The position numbers and the translations under genes were made by a program. Positions 50,353 through 59,140 of a DNA stretch of 64,000 nucleotides are shown here, in pieces. The notes under the pieces are model-generated. The model saw only the letters and a list, made by a program, of their open reading frames with translations, did not search any database and had not been told where the DNA came from. This DNA is from Microvirga lupini. Lineage in GTDB: Bacteria > Pseudomonadota > Alphaproteobacteria > Rhizobiales > Beijerinckiaceae. Each line of letters opens with the position of its first letter. The stretch's first letter is position 1. Where the stretch lies: assembly GCF_014191055.1 (NCBI RefSeq), contig NZ_JACHWB010000007.1, positions 100,889 through 164,888 of the forward strand, given 5' to 3'.

Positions 50353-50925
50353 ATGACATTGAGAGTGTCGGGGAAGAATCTCGATATCGGCGAAGCTCTC
50401 AGGTCTCAGGTCCAGGCCCGCATGGCCGGCGCGCTGGCGAAGTATTTCGACGGCGGCTATTCCGGCCACGTGACCGTGACCCGCGACGGGGGCGGATTTC
50501 GCACCGACTGTGTCCTTCACCTCACCTCCGGCATGACGCTGGAGGCCTCCGGGGCCGCCGGCGATGCCTATGCCAGCTTCGACCAGACCGCGGACAGGAT
50601 CGAGAATCGCCTGCGCCGCTACAAGCAGCGGCTCAAGGGCAAGTCCGGCGCGGGTGCACGCACCGGCGGCATGGAGGTTCCTTACGCGGTCTTTGAGGCG
50701 CCAACCGACGAAACTGTGGACGACGAGGGCTATCATCCAATCGTCGTAGCCGAGACCACGAAGCCGCTTCACACGCTCTCCGTCAGCGACGCCGTGATGC
50801 AGCTCGACCTCACGGGAGCGGCCGCTCTCGTGTTCATCCACGCTAGCACCGGACGCGTGAACGTCGTATATCGCCGCGGCGACGGAGCAATCGGTTGGGT
50901 TGATCCGCCGCTTGCACAGGCTTGA
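50353..50925 (+). CDS. hpf: Ribosome hibernation promoting factor, long form
   Basis: A 190-residue cytoplasmic protein that dimerises 70S ribosomes in resting cells. N-terminal domain: MTLRVSGKNLDIGEALRSQV to RYKQRLKGK; C-terminal dimerisation domain: FEAPTDETVDDEGYHPIVVA then SVSDAVMQLDLTGAAALVFI and GRVNVVYRRGDGAIGWVDPP. The two-domain build marks the long form. GAGGAG precedes the ATG. It lies between rpoN and ptsN as usual in proteobacteria. Confidence 0.93.
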   Translation: MTLRVSGKNLDIGEALRSQVQARMAGALAKYFDGGYSGHVTVTRDGGGFRTDCVLHLTSGMTLEASGAAGDAYASFDQTADRIENRLRRYKQRLKGKSGAGARTGGMEVPYAVFEAPTDETVDDEGYHPIVVAETTKPLHTLSVSDAVMQLDLTGAAALVFIHASTGRVNVVYRRGDGAIGWVDPPLAQA

Positions 50926-50940
50926 GGAGAACTACCTCTT

Positions 50941-50957
50941 TTGGCCCAGTTCTTGCG
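50941..50957 (+). promoter_or_regulatory. Sigma-54-type promoter upstream of ptsN
   Basis: TTGGCCCAGTTCTTGCG matches the -24/-12 promoter (TTGGCACG-N4-TTGC) at ten of twelve fixed positions, and GG (50943-50944) and GC (50955-50956) are separated by exactly ten bases. It lies about 55 bases ahead of ptsN. As rpoN is two genes upstream, ptsN may be under control of its own cluster. No activator-binding site was identified. Confidence 0.6.
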
Positions 50958-51008
50958 TGGAACGGTGAGAGGCCTTCCAGGCTTCACATCAAGAATGCAG
51001 CGTGATCG

Positions 51009-51467
51009 ATGCCCTTGCTGGACTTTCTAGACCCTCAGGCCGTCCTGCCCGCCTTGCGCGTCAGCGGCAAGAAGCAGGCTCTTCAGGAACTGGCCTCCCA
51101 TGCGGCCCGTCTCACGGATCTTCCCGAGACCGCCATCTACGAGGCTCTCCTGCAGCGCGAGCGCCTCGGCTCGACCGGGATCGGCGAAGGCATTGCCATT
51201 CCCCACGGCAAGCTGCCGGGCCTGACCCGGATCTTCGGCCTCGTGGCGCGGCTCGACAAGCCGGTGAACTTCGAGGCCCTCGACAGCCAGCCCGTGGACG
51301 TGCTCTTCCTGCTCCTGGCTCCCGAAGGCGCCGGTGCGGATCACCTGAAGGCCCTGGCAAGGGTCGCCCGCGTTCTGCGCGAGCCCGGGCTGATCGAGCG
51401 GGTGCGCGCCACGCGGGATGCCGCGGCCCTCTACGCGATCATGACCGAAATGCCGAAGGCCGCCTGA
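51009..51467 (+). CDS. ptsN: PTS IIA-Ntr regulatory protein PtsN
   Basis: A 152-residue phosphocarrier of the nitrogen-related PTS. The phosphoryl-accepting His66 is in GIAIPHGKLPGLTR; ERLGSTGIGEG precedes it and NFEALDSQPVDVLFLLLAPE follows. It links nitrogen and carbon status to potassium transport and other targets in the cytoplasm. It is last of the rpoN-hpf-ptsN group and has a sigma-54-like promoter in front. The start fits family length (150-160). Confidence 0.94.
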   Translation: MPLLDFLDPQAVLPALRVSGKKQALQELASHAARLTDLPETAIYEALLQRERLGSTGIGEGIAIPHGKLPGLTRIFGLVARLDKPVNFEALDSQPVDVLFLLLAPEGAGADHLKALARVARVLREPGLIERVRATRDAAALYAIMTEMPKAA

Positions 51468-51559
51468 AACCGGCCAGGTCCGTTTCTGACCTAACGTAAA
51501 GATATCTTTAAGACGTGCCCCGCAATCTTGCCGCAACGGTATAAGAGGGATTCGGGGCA

Positions 51560-53551
51560 ATGGCGTTTCTGGCTCGGTTGAAGCAGCCGACGGTGCGGAT
51601 GCGCGTCGCGACGTTGAGCGGCGTGATGGTGCTTGGCTTTGCCGTTATCGGGGCGGTATTCCAGACGGGCCGCTCCGAGGTGGAGCAGGCCTTGGCAGCC
51701 CAGCAGACCTACTCGGCGTTGGCCGAAAAGGCCAATGGGTTCCGCGGCCGGGCCGATGGCCTGAAGGTCGTGGCCGGCGAATGGACCACCGGCCGCCTCA
51801 GCCATCACGGCCAAGCTTTTTTGGACCAGCACAAGGCTCTGGCTGCCCAGCTCGACGAGATGAGCGCCGCACCGGGCGCTGCCCTGATCGAGTCCGAGAT
51901 TGCCGCCCTGAGGCAGCACGCCGCCGCCCTTCTCAGCCAGGGCAAGAGCCTCGACAAGCTCTATACCGGCATCGGCACCAAGCCCGACGAGGGAGCTCAG
52001 GGGCGTCTTCTCAAGGCGGAGGCCAATCTCGAGAAGCTGGTGCGTCCCCTGACGGGCAGCGGCGAGACCATCGCCTGGCGGCTGTGGGCCGCCATGCTCG
52101 GCATGTTCAACCAGGAGGCCCGCGCCCGGATCCTGCTCGAGGAAAGCATCCTGGGGGCCTTCGAGGTCGAGCAGGGCCGTTTCACCCGTGCCCTGGCCCA
52201 GCTCTCCGGTGACCTTGCCAAGGAGAAGGCTGCCGTCGAGAGCGCCGGCGTGTCGTTCCAGGAGGCCTTCCATGCCTGGGGCGAGCTGGAGCGGGAGGTC
52301 TCGGGTCAGAGCGAGAAGCTGATGGGGCAGTTCGACCTGCTCGTGCCGGTGCTCGACCAGTTGCTCGCCAAGGTGCGCGCCGAGGCCCATAAGACTGACG
52401 AGCAGCTCACCGCCTCTCAGAATCGCACCTTCTCCCTGATCCTCTGGGCCATGGGCGCGACACTCCTGTTCGGCCTTGTCCTGAATTTTATCGTCGGGCG
52501 CTCGATCTCCCTTCCGCTCACCCGCCTGCAGCAAGCCATGCGCCGGCTCGCCGACGGCGATGCCTCCGTGGAGATTCCCTCCACCAAGGGGACCGACGAG
52601 ATCGGCGCCATGGCCCGCACCGTGCTGGTCTTCCGCGACAATGCCCACGAGCGTGAGCGGCTGACCCGGGAGCGCGAGGGCATGGCGGCTCTCGATGCGG
52701 AGCGCGCCCACGCGATCTCCAACGCGATCATGGACTTCGACGCCACGGTCGAGCAGATCCTGACCGAAGTCCGGGAGGTGACGGGCGATCTCGCCAGGGC
52801 CTCCAGCCAGCTGGAGGGCTCGGCGAACCATGTGACTCAGCAGGCGCAGATCGCCGGTTCGGCCTCCATGCGGACGGCGCACAACATGTCGGCTGTGGCG
52901 AGCGCCGCCGAGCAGCTCGATGCGTCCCTCTCCGAAGTGGCCGCCCAGACGAATGCTTCGGCGCAGGCCTCGGAGCGCGCCGTGGCGGAGGCCCGGGACG
53001 CTTCGAGCAGCATGACGATGCTCTCGGCCGCGACTGCTCAGATCAGCGAGGTGGCAGGGCTTATCCGCACTATCGCGGCGCAGACGAACCTGCTGGCGCT
53101 GAATGCCACCATCGAGGCGGCCCGCGCCGGCGAGGCTGGCAAGGGCTTCGCGGTCGTGGCCTCCGAGGTCAAGGAGCTCGCCGGCCAGACCGCCAAGGCC
53201 ACCGAGGAGATCGCCCGGCAGATCGAGGCGGTGCAGGCCGCCTCACGGGAGACCCTGGTGGCGCTCGGCACCGTGCAGGCCTCCGTCGAAGATCTGGCCG
53301 GGGTCGTGTCCACCGTGGCCGGAACCGTGAGCCAGCAGACGGCAGCCGTGTCGGAGATCGCCCATTCGGTGGCTCAGGTCTCCTCGGAAGCGCAGGCCGG
53401 CACCTCGGCGATCGAGACCACGCAAGGCGTCGCCCTGCAGTCTCTCGAGGCGGCGCGGACGGTCGCGGATCTCTCCGTGGCCCTGGAGAGCCAGGCCCAG
53501 CGGCTCGGCGCCGAAATCCACCAGTTCCTCAACAGCGTCAAGGCCGCGTAG
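51560..53551 (+). CDS. Methyl-accepting chemotaxis protein
   Basis: A 663-residue receptor. A first helix ([20 protein letters not shown]) and a second at about residues 290-310 ([20 protein letters not shown]) enclose a helical periplasmic sensing region of roughly 250 residues. A HAMP domain ([20 protein letters not shown]) leads to the signalling domain, whose tip contains [20 protein letters not shown] and [20 protein letters not shown]. The sensing domain contains no signature I recognise. No che genes lie beside it, so it is an orphan receptor feeding a distant pathway. It ends 23 bases before the convergent SIMPL gene. Confidence 0.92.
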   Translation: MAFLARLKQPTVRMRVATLSGVMVLGFAVIGAVFQTGRSEVEQALAAQQTYSALAEKANGFRGRADGLKVVAGEWTTGRLSHHGQAFLDQHKALAAQLDEMSAAPGAALIESEIAALRQHAAALLSQGKSLDKLYTGIGTKPDEGAQGRLLKAEANLEKLVRPLTGSGETIAWRLWAAMLGMFNQEARARILLEESILGAFEVEQGRFTRALAQLSGDLAKEKAAVESAGVSFQEAFHAWGELEREVSGQSEKLMGQFDLLVPVLDQLLAKVRAEAHKTDEQLTASQNRTFSLILWAMGATLLFGLVLNFIVGRSISLPLTRLQQAMRRLADGDASVEIPSTKGTDEIGAMARTVLVFRDNAHERERLTREREGMAALDAERAHAISNAIMDFDATVEQILTEVREVTGDLARASSQLEGSANHVTQQAQIAGSASMRTAHNMSAVASAAEQLDASLSEVAAQTNASAQASERAVAEARDASSSMTMLSAATAQISEVAGLIRTIAAQTNLLALNATIEAARAGEAGKGFAVVASEVKELAGQTAKATEEIARQIEAVQAASRETLVALGTVQASVEDLAGVVSTVAGTVSQQTAAVSEIAHSVAQVSSEAQAGTSAIETTQGVALQSLEAARTVADLSVALESQAQRLGAEIHQFLNSVKAA

Positions 53552-53573
53552 CGAGACCTGTCGGCCGGGGGCT

Positions 53574-54293
53574 TCAGGGCTGCCCGGCCATTTCCCAGAC
53601 GAGCTGGACATTGGCCGTGTAGCGGATGGTCGCCGGGGGGACGATCGGCACCGATTCCGCTCCCTTGGCCATCGCCATCGACATGCGCATGTCGGGCTGC
53701 GGCTCGAAGGGCTGGGCGGAGCCGTCCCGGATCTCCAGGAGGCGACCCAAGGAAACGCCCGCAGCGGCGGCGTAAATTTCGGCCTGCCGCTTGGCATCGC
53801 GGACGGCGGCCTCGCGCGCCTTGTCCGCGCCCTGCTCCTGCCGGTCGAGGCCGAAGGAGACCGACTGGAACGTCATGTCGCCGCTCGCCAGGATCTCGCC
53901 TGCGAGGCGTCCGACGCCGTCGAGATCGCGGGTGGTGATCTGGAGCCTGTGATGGGCGGAGAATTTCGGGGTCTTGATCTCCTTGCCGTCCGGGCCGACC
54001 TGCTGCGGCGTCTGGAACACCTGGAAGTTGGCGGTCCGGATGTCCTCCCGCTTGACGCCGAGACCCTGGATGCGGGCGAGCACCCGTTCCGTCGCCGTGC
54101 TGTTGGCGGCGCTCGCCTGCGCCACCGTCTCGGCCTGCGTGGCCACCGTCACATGGATGCGCGCGAAGTCGGGCTTCAGCTCCGCCTCGCCGGTGCCCAT
54201 CACGCTGATCGTGGGCTGGCGTGGCGTGGGCGTTTGAGCCAGGGCCGGAGCGGCAAGGCTCAGGGCGAGGAGTGCGACGGCTACGGAACGCAT
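53574..54293 (-). CDS. Secreted SIMPL-domain (DUF541) protein
   Basis: A 239-residue exported protein. The signal peptide MRSVAVALLALSLAAPALAQ precedes PTISVMGTGEAELKPDFARI, the start of the SIMPL domain, then HVTVATQAETVAQASAANST, LGVKREDIRTANFQVFQTPQ and KAREAAVRDAKRQAEIYAAA. Family members form oligomeric periplasmic or outer-membrane proteins with unclear function, some linked to oxidative stress. The start is ATG 54293, which opens the signal peptide; the frame is open to 54368. It is downstream of the potF-like gene but separated by a strong terminator. Confidence 0.89.
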   Translation of the reverse strand: MRSVAVALLALSLAAPALAQTPTPRQPTISVMGTGEAELKPDFARIHVTVATQAETVAQASAANSTATERVLARIQGLGVKREDIRTANFQVFQTPQQVGPDGKEIKTPKFSAHHRLQITTRDLDGVGRLAGEILASGDMTFQSVSFGLDRQEQGADKAREAAVRDAKRQAEIYAAAAGVSLGRLLEIRDGSAQPFEPQPDMRMSMAMAKGAESVPIVPPATIRYTANVQLVWEMAGQP

Positions 54294-54320
54294 GACGAAG
54301 AATCCTTCTACCGAAAACAA

Positions 54321-54346
54321 AAGCTCCGCCCGATCGGGCGGAGCTT
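54321..54346 (-). terminator. Intrinsic terminator of the potF-like gene
   Basis: AAGCTCCGCCC and GGGCGGAGCTT form a perfect eleven-pair stem with a GATC loop. On the reverse strand the stem is followed by TTTGTTTTCGG, a clear T-rich tail. It ends the polyamine-binding protein transcript before the SIMPL gene. Confidence 0.85.
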
Positions 54347-54388
54347 GACGGGCACCGGGACGATGCACAAACGAATCTGAGCGCCGGA

Positions 54389-55480
54389 TTAACGGCCGGT
54401 CTTCACCCGGGTCCAGAGCCGGGTGACGGTGCGCTGGGAGCGCTCGTCATAGGCCGTGTTGGTGAAGAGCCGCTTCATGGTGGCGTCGTCCGGGTAGATG
54501 CCGGGATTGTCGAGAATAGCCTTGTCGATGTCCTTCTTGGCCGCGAGGTTGCCCGAGGCATAGGACACGAAGTTCGTGTTCATGGCGGCGATCTCGGGGC
54601 GGAGCATGAAGTTGATGAACTCATGCGCCTCGGCGACGTTCTTGGCGTCCGCCGGGATCACGAAGCTGTCGAACCACATCAGCGCGCCTTCGCGCGGGAT
54701 GACATAGCCGACCTCGACGCCGTTCTTGGCCTCTTCGGCGCGGCTCTTGGCCTGGATCATGTCGCCCGAATAGCCCACCGCCACGCAGATGTCGCCATTG
54801 GCGAGCGCGTTGATGTACTCGGAGGAGTGGAACTTCTGGATGTTGCCGCGCACGCGGAACAGGGCATCGCCCGCCTTGTTCAGATCCTCGACACGCTTGG
54901 AATCCGGATTGAGCCCGAGATAGGCCAGCACGCCGGGGAAGAGATCCTCAGGGCTATCCAGCATGTAGATGCCGCAGGCCTTCAGCTTGGAGGAAACCTC
55001 GGGCTTGAGCACCAGGTCCCAGGTGTTGAGCGGCATCTCGGGCCCAAGAATCTCCTTCACCTTCTTCACGTTGATGCCGATACCGGTGGTGCCCCACATA
55101 TAGTTGACGGCATATTGGTTGCCGGGATCGAACACGGCCAGGCGCTGCGTGACCTCCGGCCACTGGTTGGCGAGGTTCGGCAGCTTCGCCTTGTCGAGCT
55201 TCTGGAACACCTTGGCGCCGATCAGGCGCTGCACGAACGGGCCCGACGGCACCACGATGTCGTAGCCCGACTTGCCGGCTAGAAGCTTGGTCTCGACGAT
55301 CTCGTTGTTGTCGTAGGTATCGTAGACCACCTTGATGCCGGTCTGTTTCGTGAACTCGTCCAGCGCCTTCGGGTCCACATAATCGGACCAGTTGTAGACG
55401 TTGACCACACGCTGCTGCTGCGCAGCGGCGCCGGTCACAAGCCCCAAGGTGAGGGCAGCGGAAGCGAGAAGACGGAACAT
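54389..55480 (-). CDS. potF: Polyamine ABC transporter substrate-binding protein (PotF-like)
   Basis: Periplasmic binding protein, 363 residues. Signal peptide ASAALTLGLVTGAAAQ is followed by VVNVYNWSDYVDPKALDEFT, the hallmark of PotD/PotF/SpuD. Also present: YDIVVPSGPFVQRLIGAKVF, YMWGTTGIGINVKKV, LDSPEDLFPGVLAYLGLNP and VIPREGALMWFDSFVIP; aromatic and acidic residues in these places hold the polyamine. PotF-like proteins bind putrescine. No potGHI genes adjoin, so the rest of the importer is elsewhere. It offers a possible supply of polyamines to the catabolic cluster at 8.7-23.8 kb, which has a different importer. Confidence 0.9.
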   Translation of the reverse strand: MFRLLASAALTLGLVTGAAAQQQRVVNVYNWSDYVDPKALDEFTKQTGIKVVYDTYDNNEIVETKLLAGKSGYDIVVPSGPFVQRLIGAKVFQKLDKAKLPNLANQWPEVTQRLAVFDPGNQYAVNYMWGTTGIGINVKKVKEILGPEMPLNTWDLVLKPEVSSKLKACGIYMLDSPEDLFPGVLAYLGLNPDSKRVEDLNKAGDALFRVRGNIQKFHSSEYINALANGDICVAVGYSGDMIQAKSRAEEAKNGVEVGYVIPREGALMWFDSFVIPADAKNVAEAHEFINFMLRPEIAAMNTNFVSYASGNLAAKKDIDKAILDNPGIYPDDATMKRLFTNTAYDERSQRTVTRLWTRVKTGR

Positions 55481-55556
55481 TTAGGGCGGCACTCCTGCAC
55501 AATGAGAGAAGCCTTGATCGGCCAGGCGCTCAATTGAAATCCTATTGCCCCGCGCG

Positions 55557-56099
55557 TCAAGGCTGTTTGGGCTGGGCTGCGCGCCACTGAAGAAGGCGCT
55601 CATGAACCTCAACGGCTTCCTCGTAGCCGGCGGAGCTGCGGATCCTGCTCGGGTTGCCGAGGGGACGGCGCCGTTTCGTGTCGAAGCTCACGCCGTCGAG
55701 GCCGGCGCTTGCGCCGCAATAAAGCTTTCGGCAGGCTCCCTCGGCGTCGTCGAACACGATCCTGCTGGCCTGAAGCTGTATCGAGAACGTGCAGGCCGGC
55801 CAGGGATCGTCCTCACCCGGAACGCTGCGGTAGACCAGCCGGGAGCCTTCGACCTCCGCGATGCCGGACAGGGTGCAGGCGTGATGGCCGTTGATCTGAG
55901 TATTGATGTAGAACTTCCCCTGCTCGTAGGGAACGATCTCGAGGATGTGCTCGGTTCTCAAAGGGCGCTTGGGGTAGAGGAAGTCGACCCTGGCGGGAAC
56001 ACGGTAGAGGCCCGCCAGATCACGGATCGTCAGGGGCTCGGCCTGGGCCGTTGCCGGGCCGAGCCACAGACAAGCGGACAGGAGCGTGATGAGGCGCAT
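55557..56099 (-). CDS. Hypothetical secreted protein
   Basis: A 180-residue exported protein with signal peptide MRLITLLSACLWLGPATAQA. The mature part includes TIRDLAGLYRVPARVDFLYP, TEHILEIVPYEQGKFYINTQ, INGHHACTLSGIAEVEGSRL and FSIQLQASRIVFDDAEGACR. It has four cysteines in the mature region and alternating beta-strand character. I recognise no family. The start ATG 56099 is preceded by AGGGA; the frame is open to 56120. It follows the aminotransferase on the same strand, only 24 bases away. Confidence 0.75.
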   Translation of the reverse strand: MRLITLLSACLWLGPATAQAEPLTIRDLAGLYRVPARVDFLYPKRPLRTEHILEIVPYEQGKFYINTQINGHHACTLSGIAEVEGSRLVYRSVPGEDDPWPACTFSIQLQASRIVFDDAEGACRKLYCGASAGLDGVSFDTKRRRPLGNPSRIRSSAGYEEAVEVHERLLQWRAAQPKQP

Positions 56100-56123
56100 C
56101 GCGCATCCCTGTCCGATCATGGC

Positions 56124-57278
56124 TCAGCGCGCTTTCCTGATCGCATCCGCCAGCCGCTCCAGCCCGGCATCGAGCGTCGAGTCCTTCTTGGCGAAGCAGA
56201 AGCGCACCACGTTCTTCACCGCGCCTTCCGCATAGAAGGCCGAGACCGGGATCGCCGCGACGCCGTGCTCCATGACGAGGCGGCGACAGAAGGCGACGTC
56301 GTCTGTCTCGCCTAAGGGGGCGATGTCGATATTGACGAAATAGGTCCCCTGGCTCGGGATCACGTCGAAGCCGAGCGTCCTCAGGCCATCCGTGAAGCGG
56401 TCGCGGCTGCGGGCGAAGTTTTTGCGCATGTCCTCGAAGTAAGCATCGTCCTTGGCAAGCCCGTAGGCCACGGCGTGTTGCAGGTTCGGCGCCGTGGTGA
56501 AGGTGAGGAACTGGTGCGATTTCGCCAGCACCTTCATGATATGCGGCGCGGCGCACACGAAACCGACCTTCCAGCCCGTGAGACTGAAGATTTTTCCGGC
56601 CGAGCCGATCTTCACCGAGCGCTCACGCAGACCGTCGAGGGCCAGGATTGGCCGGTGGGGCCTGCCGTCGAACACCACGTGCTCCCAGACCTCGTCCGAG
56701 ATCGCGATGGCGTCGAACCGCCGGCAGAAATCCGCCAGCAGGTTCAGGTCCTCGTCCGAGAACGTGGTGGCGGTGGGATTGAGTGGGTTGTTGAACACAA
56801 CCGCCTTGGTCTTGGGCGAGAAGGCCTTTGCCAGCGCCTCCTCGGTCAGGCGGAAATGCGGCGGCTGCAGGGTGACGAATTTCGGCACGCCGCCGGCGAG
56901 CCGCACGAGGGGCAGGTAGGCGTCATACATGGGTTCGAACAGAACCACCTCGTCGCCCGGCTCCACGATGCCGAGGATCGCGCCCGCGAGCGCCTCCGTA
57001 GCGCCGGAGGTCACCATCACCTCCGTGTTCGCATCGAGATCGACGCCCTGCCAGTGCTGGTAGTGTGTGGCGATGGCCGTGCGCAGCTCCGGAATGCCCA
57101 TCATCGAGGGATACTGGTTGTAGCCGTTGACCACCGCATCCGCCGCCGCCCGCCGCACGTCCTCCGGTCCCGGATCGTCCGGAAAGCCCTGGCCGAGATT
57201 GATGGCCCCGGTCTCCCGGGCGAGGCTCGACATCACTTCGAAGACAGTGGTGGGCAGGTTGGCGAACAGGGGGTTCAT
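56124..57278 (-). CDS. PLP-dependent class I/II aminotransferase
   Basis: A 384-residue fold-type I aminotransferase. Motifs: GAINLGQGFPDDPGPEDVRR, NGYNQYPSMMGIPELRTAIA, VTSGATEALAGAILGIVEPG, FNNPLNPTATTFSDEDL, IAISDEVWEHVVFDG and KIGSAGKIFSLTGWKVGFVC containing the PLP lysine. The closest types I recognise are methionine and kynurenine/glutamine aminotransferases of the YbdL/KAT group. ATG 57278 starts the family core; upstream extension to 57368 has no homology. A LexA-like box and promoter lie about 350 bases upstream but may belong to something else. Confidence 0.87.
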   Translation of the reverse strand: MNPLFANLPTTVFEVMSSLARETGAINLGQGFPDDPGPEDVRRAAADAVVNGYNQYPSMMGIPELRTAIATHYQHWQGVDLDANTEVMVTSGATEALAGAILGIVEPGDEVVLFEPMYDAYLPLVRLAGGVPKFVTLQPPHFRLTEEALAKAFSPKTKAVVFNNPLNPTATTFSDEDLNLLADFCRRFDAIAISDEVWEHVVFDGRPHRPILALDGLRERSVKIGSAGKIFSLTGWKVGFVCAAPHIMKVLAKSHQFLTFTTAPNLQHAVAYGLAKDDAYFEDMRKNFARSRDRFTDGLRTLGFDVIPSQGTYFVNIDIAPLGETDDVAFCRRLVMEHGVAAIPVSAFYAEGAVKNVVRFCFAKKDSTLDAGLERLADAIRKAR

Positions 57279-57704
57279 GCCGCTTTCTCTCGTATGGGTT
57301 CCGGGGCGCTGATCGCTTCGTATCATGGAGCGGCGGGAGATCGAACCCGCATTCTCGCAACGGCACATCCAGCACCTTCGGGCCCGCAGCGGGTGGGCTG
57401 CGAGCCGTCAGGTCAGTCGAGGGAGGCGTGCAGGGCAGCCCGGCTCGATTGTGTGGTGAGAAGTGAAGAGCCGGACCTGCTCGTCACGCGCGGTTTGTTT
57501 CAGCGGACCTGGATCTGCGCCAGGATCGGCCACCCGCGATCACAGGCGTGCGAGACCTGCGGCGGGACCGCGCCTCGTCCCGCATCTGCGACGCCTCGCG
57601 AGCGCGCCCCTCTGTGGACGAGGATGAACCATGATATAGCCCAGCTTAGGACAGAAGTCAAGAACAAAGTGAGAACATTGCTCGACCGCCTGACCTCATA
57701 CCCG
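57279..57704. other. Gene-poor region with orphan reverse promoter and LexA-type box
   Basis: No convincing protein gene. On the reverse strand a TTGACT (57661-57656), 17 bases and TATATC (57638-57633) form a strong promoter; a LexA-type box overlaps its upstream edge. Downstream on that strand a 33-codon frame (57484-57585, starting MRDEARSRRR) is Arg-rich and of uncertain reality. At 57332-57350 the reverse strand shows GCGGGTTCGATCTCCCGC, resembling a tRNA T-arm, but no complete tRNA or tmRNA fold was found. Confidence 0.5.
57662..57676. promoter_or_regulatory. LexA-type box (GAAC-N7-GAAC)
   Basis: GAACAAAGTGAGAAC is an exact alphaproteobacterial LexA motif (GAAC, seven bases, GAAC; read as GTTC-N7-GTTC on the reverse strand). 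It abuts the -35 (TTGACT, 57656-57661) of the reverse-strand promoter. LexA bound here would repress it, giving induction after DNA damage. Confidence 0.62.
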
Positions 57705-58050
57705 CAGCCCTCATCCTGAGGAGGTCGCTTCAGCGACCGTCTCGAAGGAGGTTCCAGTGCCCTCTGGACGCTCCTTCGAGACGCAGCCTCGCGGCTGCTC
57801 CTCAGGCGGCTGCTCCTTAGGATGAGGGCGGAGGGGTGGCACAGAAAGACGTGGATCCCCGGACCAAGTGCGGGGATGACGTCGAGGGTGTCATTCGCGG
57901 CCAGAGCAAAAGCGGAGGAGAAGGAAATCCACGGCTCCCCGCCAGATGATAGATCCCCTTCCATCGCTCCGCTCGCCGGGGACGACACCCTCTCCCGCAG
58001 AGGGGGGAGGATTTACGGGCCTCATTCTGCACGCGATCTCGGATCGGCTA
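57705..58050. repeat. Cluster of palindromic intergenic repeats
   Basis: A dense set of inverted repeats. CCCTCATCCTGAGGAG (57708-57723) pairs, with one mismatch, with CTCCTTAGGATGAGGG (57813-57828); inside, GTCTCGAAGGAG (57739-57750) pairs perfectly with CTCCTTCGAGAC (57771-57782), giving a long cruciform. A second unit has ATCCCCG (57855-57861) and CGGGGAT (57871-57877). A further copy-like tail, TGTCCGGGATGACGA, occurs near 58050. Such units are typical of Hyphomicrobiales intergenic DNA. I see no gene here. Confidence 0.7.
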
Positions 58051-58135
58051 CGCTGTCCGGGATGACGATGTGTGGAGCGCTTTGCCCTCACCGCGTTTCA
58101 TGCTCTATCGATGGGAGCAACAACAACGCTCCCTC

Positions 58136-59140
58136 ATGTCTCGACGCCGCTCGCCCCTCATCCCCGGCCTGATAGCCCTCATCGGCGTGTTGAGCCTCGC
58201 ATCGCTTGTGATCGGCCCGGCGTCGATCTCGATTCCCGTAGCGCTGAAAGCCCTCGTGTCGGATCAGGGGGCGGCCAGCATCGTCGTGCGGGAGATCCGC
58301 CTGCCGCGTACCCTTTTGGCTCTTCTCATCGGCTGGATCTTCGGTCTTTCCGGCGCAGGGCTGCAGGGGTTGCTGCGCAATCCGCTGGCCGACACGGCGG
58401 TGTTCGGGGCGCCGCAGGCGTCGGCCTTCGGGGCCGTGCTCGTGATCTATTCCGGGCTCGTCGGTACCCTGTCCTGGGCGCTGCCCTTCGCGGCCATTGC
58501 CGGGGCGCTGCTCTCCATTGCCCTGGTGGTGGCGGTGGCCGGGCGAAGTGCCACCATCGTGGTGCTGGTTCTCGCCGGGCTCGCGGTCGGGAGCCTTGCG
58601 GGCGCCGGCACGTCGCTCGCGATCAGTCTCTCGCCCAATCCCTTCGCGGTTACGGAAATCGTGTTCTGGCTGCTGGGCTCCTTCGAGGACCGGTCCATGG
58701 TTCATGTGGGGCTGAGCCTGCCCTTCATTCTCCTGGCCTCGGGGCTGATCCTGAAGGCTGCACCCGGCCTGCGGGCGCTGAGCCTCGGGGAGGAGACGGC
58801 CCGCAGCCTCGGGACCGACGTGGGCAGGCTCAGGGGCCTCATCGTCGCCGGTGCCGCCATCGGGACGGGCGCGTCCGTGGCGGTCGCCGGCTCCATCGGC
58901 TTCGTCGGTCTCGTGGCGCCCCATCTGGTGCGCCCGTTCACCGGCTACGATCCTGCGCGAACGCTGGTGCCCGCGGGCCTTGCGGGAGCGGCCCTGCTGC
59001 TGGCGGCGGATTGCACGGCCCGCCTCATCCCGTCCGGCGCCGAGGTGAAGGTCGGCGTGCTGACGGCGCTCATCGGCGTGCCGTTCTTTCTCTGGGTGAT
59101 CGCCCGCCGCAAGGCCGAGCTGGTGGAGACGCCCGCATGA
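58136..59140 (+). CDS. Iron-chelate ABC transporter permease (FecCD family)
   Basis: A 334-residue inner-membrane permease with about ten helices. The FecCD hallmarks are REIRLPRTLLALLIGWIFGL, SGAGLQGLLRNPLADTAVFG, LGEETARSLGTDVGRLRGLI and GSIGFVGLVAPHLVRPFTGY. It moves ferric siderophore, heme or cobalamin from a periplasmic binding protein. ATG 58136 gives the usual short N-terminus; the frame is open to 58070. Its stop overlaps the ATPase start. No binding protein or receptor adjoins; those at 37.8-41.2 kb are candidates. Confidence 0.9.
   Translation: MSRRRSPLIPGLIALIGVLSLASLVIGPASISIPVALKALVSDQGAASIVVREIRLPRTLLALLIGWIFGLSGAGLQGLLRNPLADTAVFGAPQASAFGAVLVIYSGLVGTLSWALPFAAIAGALLSIALVVAVAGRSATIVVLVLAGLAVGSLAGAGTSLAISLSPNPFAVTEIVFWLLGSFEDRSMVHVGLSLPFILLASGLILKAAPGLRALSLGEETARSLGTDVGRLRGLIVAGAAIGTGASVAVAGSIGFVGLVAPHLVRPFTGYDPARTLVPAGLAGAALLLAADCTARLIPSGAEVKVGVLTALIGVPFFLWVIARRKAELVETPA

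Noticed and set aside
57326..57430. tRNA or tmRNA gene on the reverse strand
   Set aside because: Only a T-arm-like element is present; no D-arm, anticodon stem, resume codon region or matching acceptor 5' strand could be built.
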